Part shown: piece after piece, positions 5,565-5,793 of the stretch
How the letters are laid out: each line of letters starts with the position of its first letter
How positions within the stretch are numbered: position 1 is the stretch's first letter
NCBI GenBank assembly: GCA_910576845.1
Contig: CAJTJA010000100.1
Coordinates: 1-5,793, forward strand
Direction of reading: 5' to 3'
Length of the DNA stretch: 5,793 nucleotides
Source of the DNA: an uncultured Oscillibacter sp.
GTDB taxonomy: Bacteria > Bacillota > Clostridia > Oscillospirales > Oscillospiraceae
Position numbers and translations under genes: made by a program
Notes under the pieces: model-generated
What the model saw: the letters and a program-made list of their open reading frames with translations, nothing else
Databases searched by the model: none
Told to the model about the DNA's origin: nothing

Positions 5565-5793
5565 TCACTCCTGTTGTTTACCAACGCTCTCCGCAATCCG
5601 AATCTGATCTTCCACGCTCAGCGGGCCGCTCAGCCAGTAACCGCTCCCAGGCTTGCTGCCGTCCCAGGTAAGATGCTGGACACCCTACGCGTCCGTGTAC
5701 AGCCGGGCTGTCTGTCCGTCCACTTGGACAGCCTCAAAGGCCAGGCCCTCCAGTGTCTCTTGCAACTCCTCCTGTAATTCGCCGCTTTCTCCA
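5565..5793 (-). pseudogene. C-terminal end of a second DUF4367 protein, interrupted by an in-frame TAG
   Basis: Translating the minus strand from the right edge gives 35 residues (including LQEELQETLEGL and VQVDGQTARLYTDA), then TAG at 5685-5687. The same frame continues for 39 residues (GVQHLTWDGSKPGSGYWLSG... to IRIAESVGKQQE) to a TGA at 5565-5567. Across the stop this matches the last unit of the downstream 835-residue protein almost without gaps; about half of some 65 aligned residues are identical by eye. The TAG sits where that unit has Asp in AADGV. The closing AESV helix is intact past the stop, so the interruption looks recent, or is a sequence error. The gene continues beyond the window, so its total size is unknown. 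If TAG ends translation, the protein loses the last 39 residues, including the LTW, YWLSG and AESV motifs. Confidence 0.75.

Noticed and set aside
5565..5793. TAG as a recoded sense codon (pyrrolysine or reassigned code)
   Set aside because: Two other genes in the window end normally in TAG, and homology suggests Asp at this position, so a nonsense mutation or sequence error is simpler.

Overview
The window looks like chromosomal DNA from a moderately GC-rich Gram-positive anaerobe of the class Clostridia, probably a gut Oscillospiraceae or relative. The evidence is strong AGGAGG-type ribosome binding sites, DUF4367 proteins, a VanZ-family membrane protein, a Gram-positive-style lipoprotein and a short Cro/C1-type regulator of a kind common in that group. 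The genus is inferred, not proven.

Layout: the left edge holds the 3' part of one plus-strand gene, a small Cro/C1 helix-turn-helix regulator, closed by a strong intrinsic terminator (about 217-250). Every other gene is on the minus strand, so transcription converges at about 200-246. Read right to left in the direction of transcription, these are: (i) the C-terminal end of a DUF4367 protein cut by the right edge and carrying an in-frame TAG (5565-5793); (ii) an 835-residue membrane-anchored protein made of six tandem DUF4367-like domains (3024-5531); (iii) a gene-free stretch of about 325 bases with several inverted repeats, ending in a hairpin plus T-tract on the minus strand (2733-2775); (iv) a 257-residue protein of unknown function with TPR-like helices (1924-2697); (v) a 207-residue VanZ-family integral membrane protein overlapping it by 7 bases (1307-1930); (vi) a 333-residue secreted lipoprotein (246-1247).

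How they may work together: genes iv and v are probably translationally coupled. The lipoprotein may be read from the same transcript, as no good promoter was seen in its 59-base upstream gap. DUF4367 proteins usually face outward from the membrane and are often linked to ECF sigma-factor genes. The tandem pair here looks like a locally duplicated cell-surface family with one damaged copy. The VanZ segment is visibly poorer in GC than its flanks (about 48% against about 62% in hand-counted lines), which may mean a separate origin. The most interesting items are the six-domain DUF4367 array, the broken paralog beside it, and the structured leader/terminator before the TPR-like/VanZ pair. No tRNA, rRNA, CRISPR array or transposase gene was seen.
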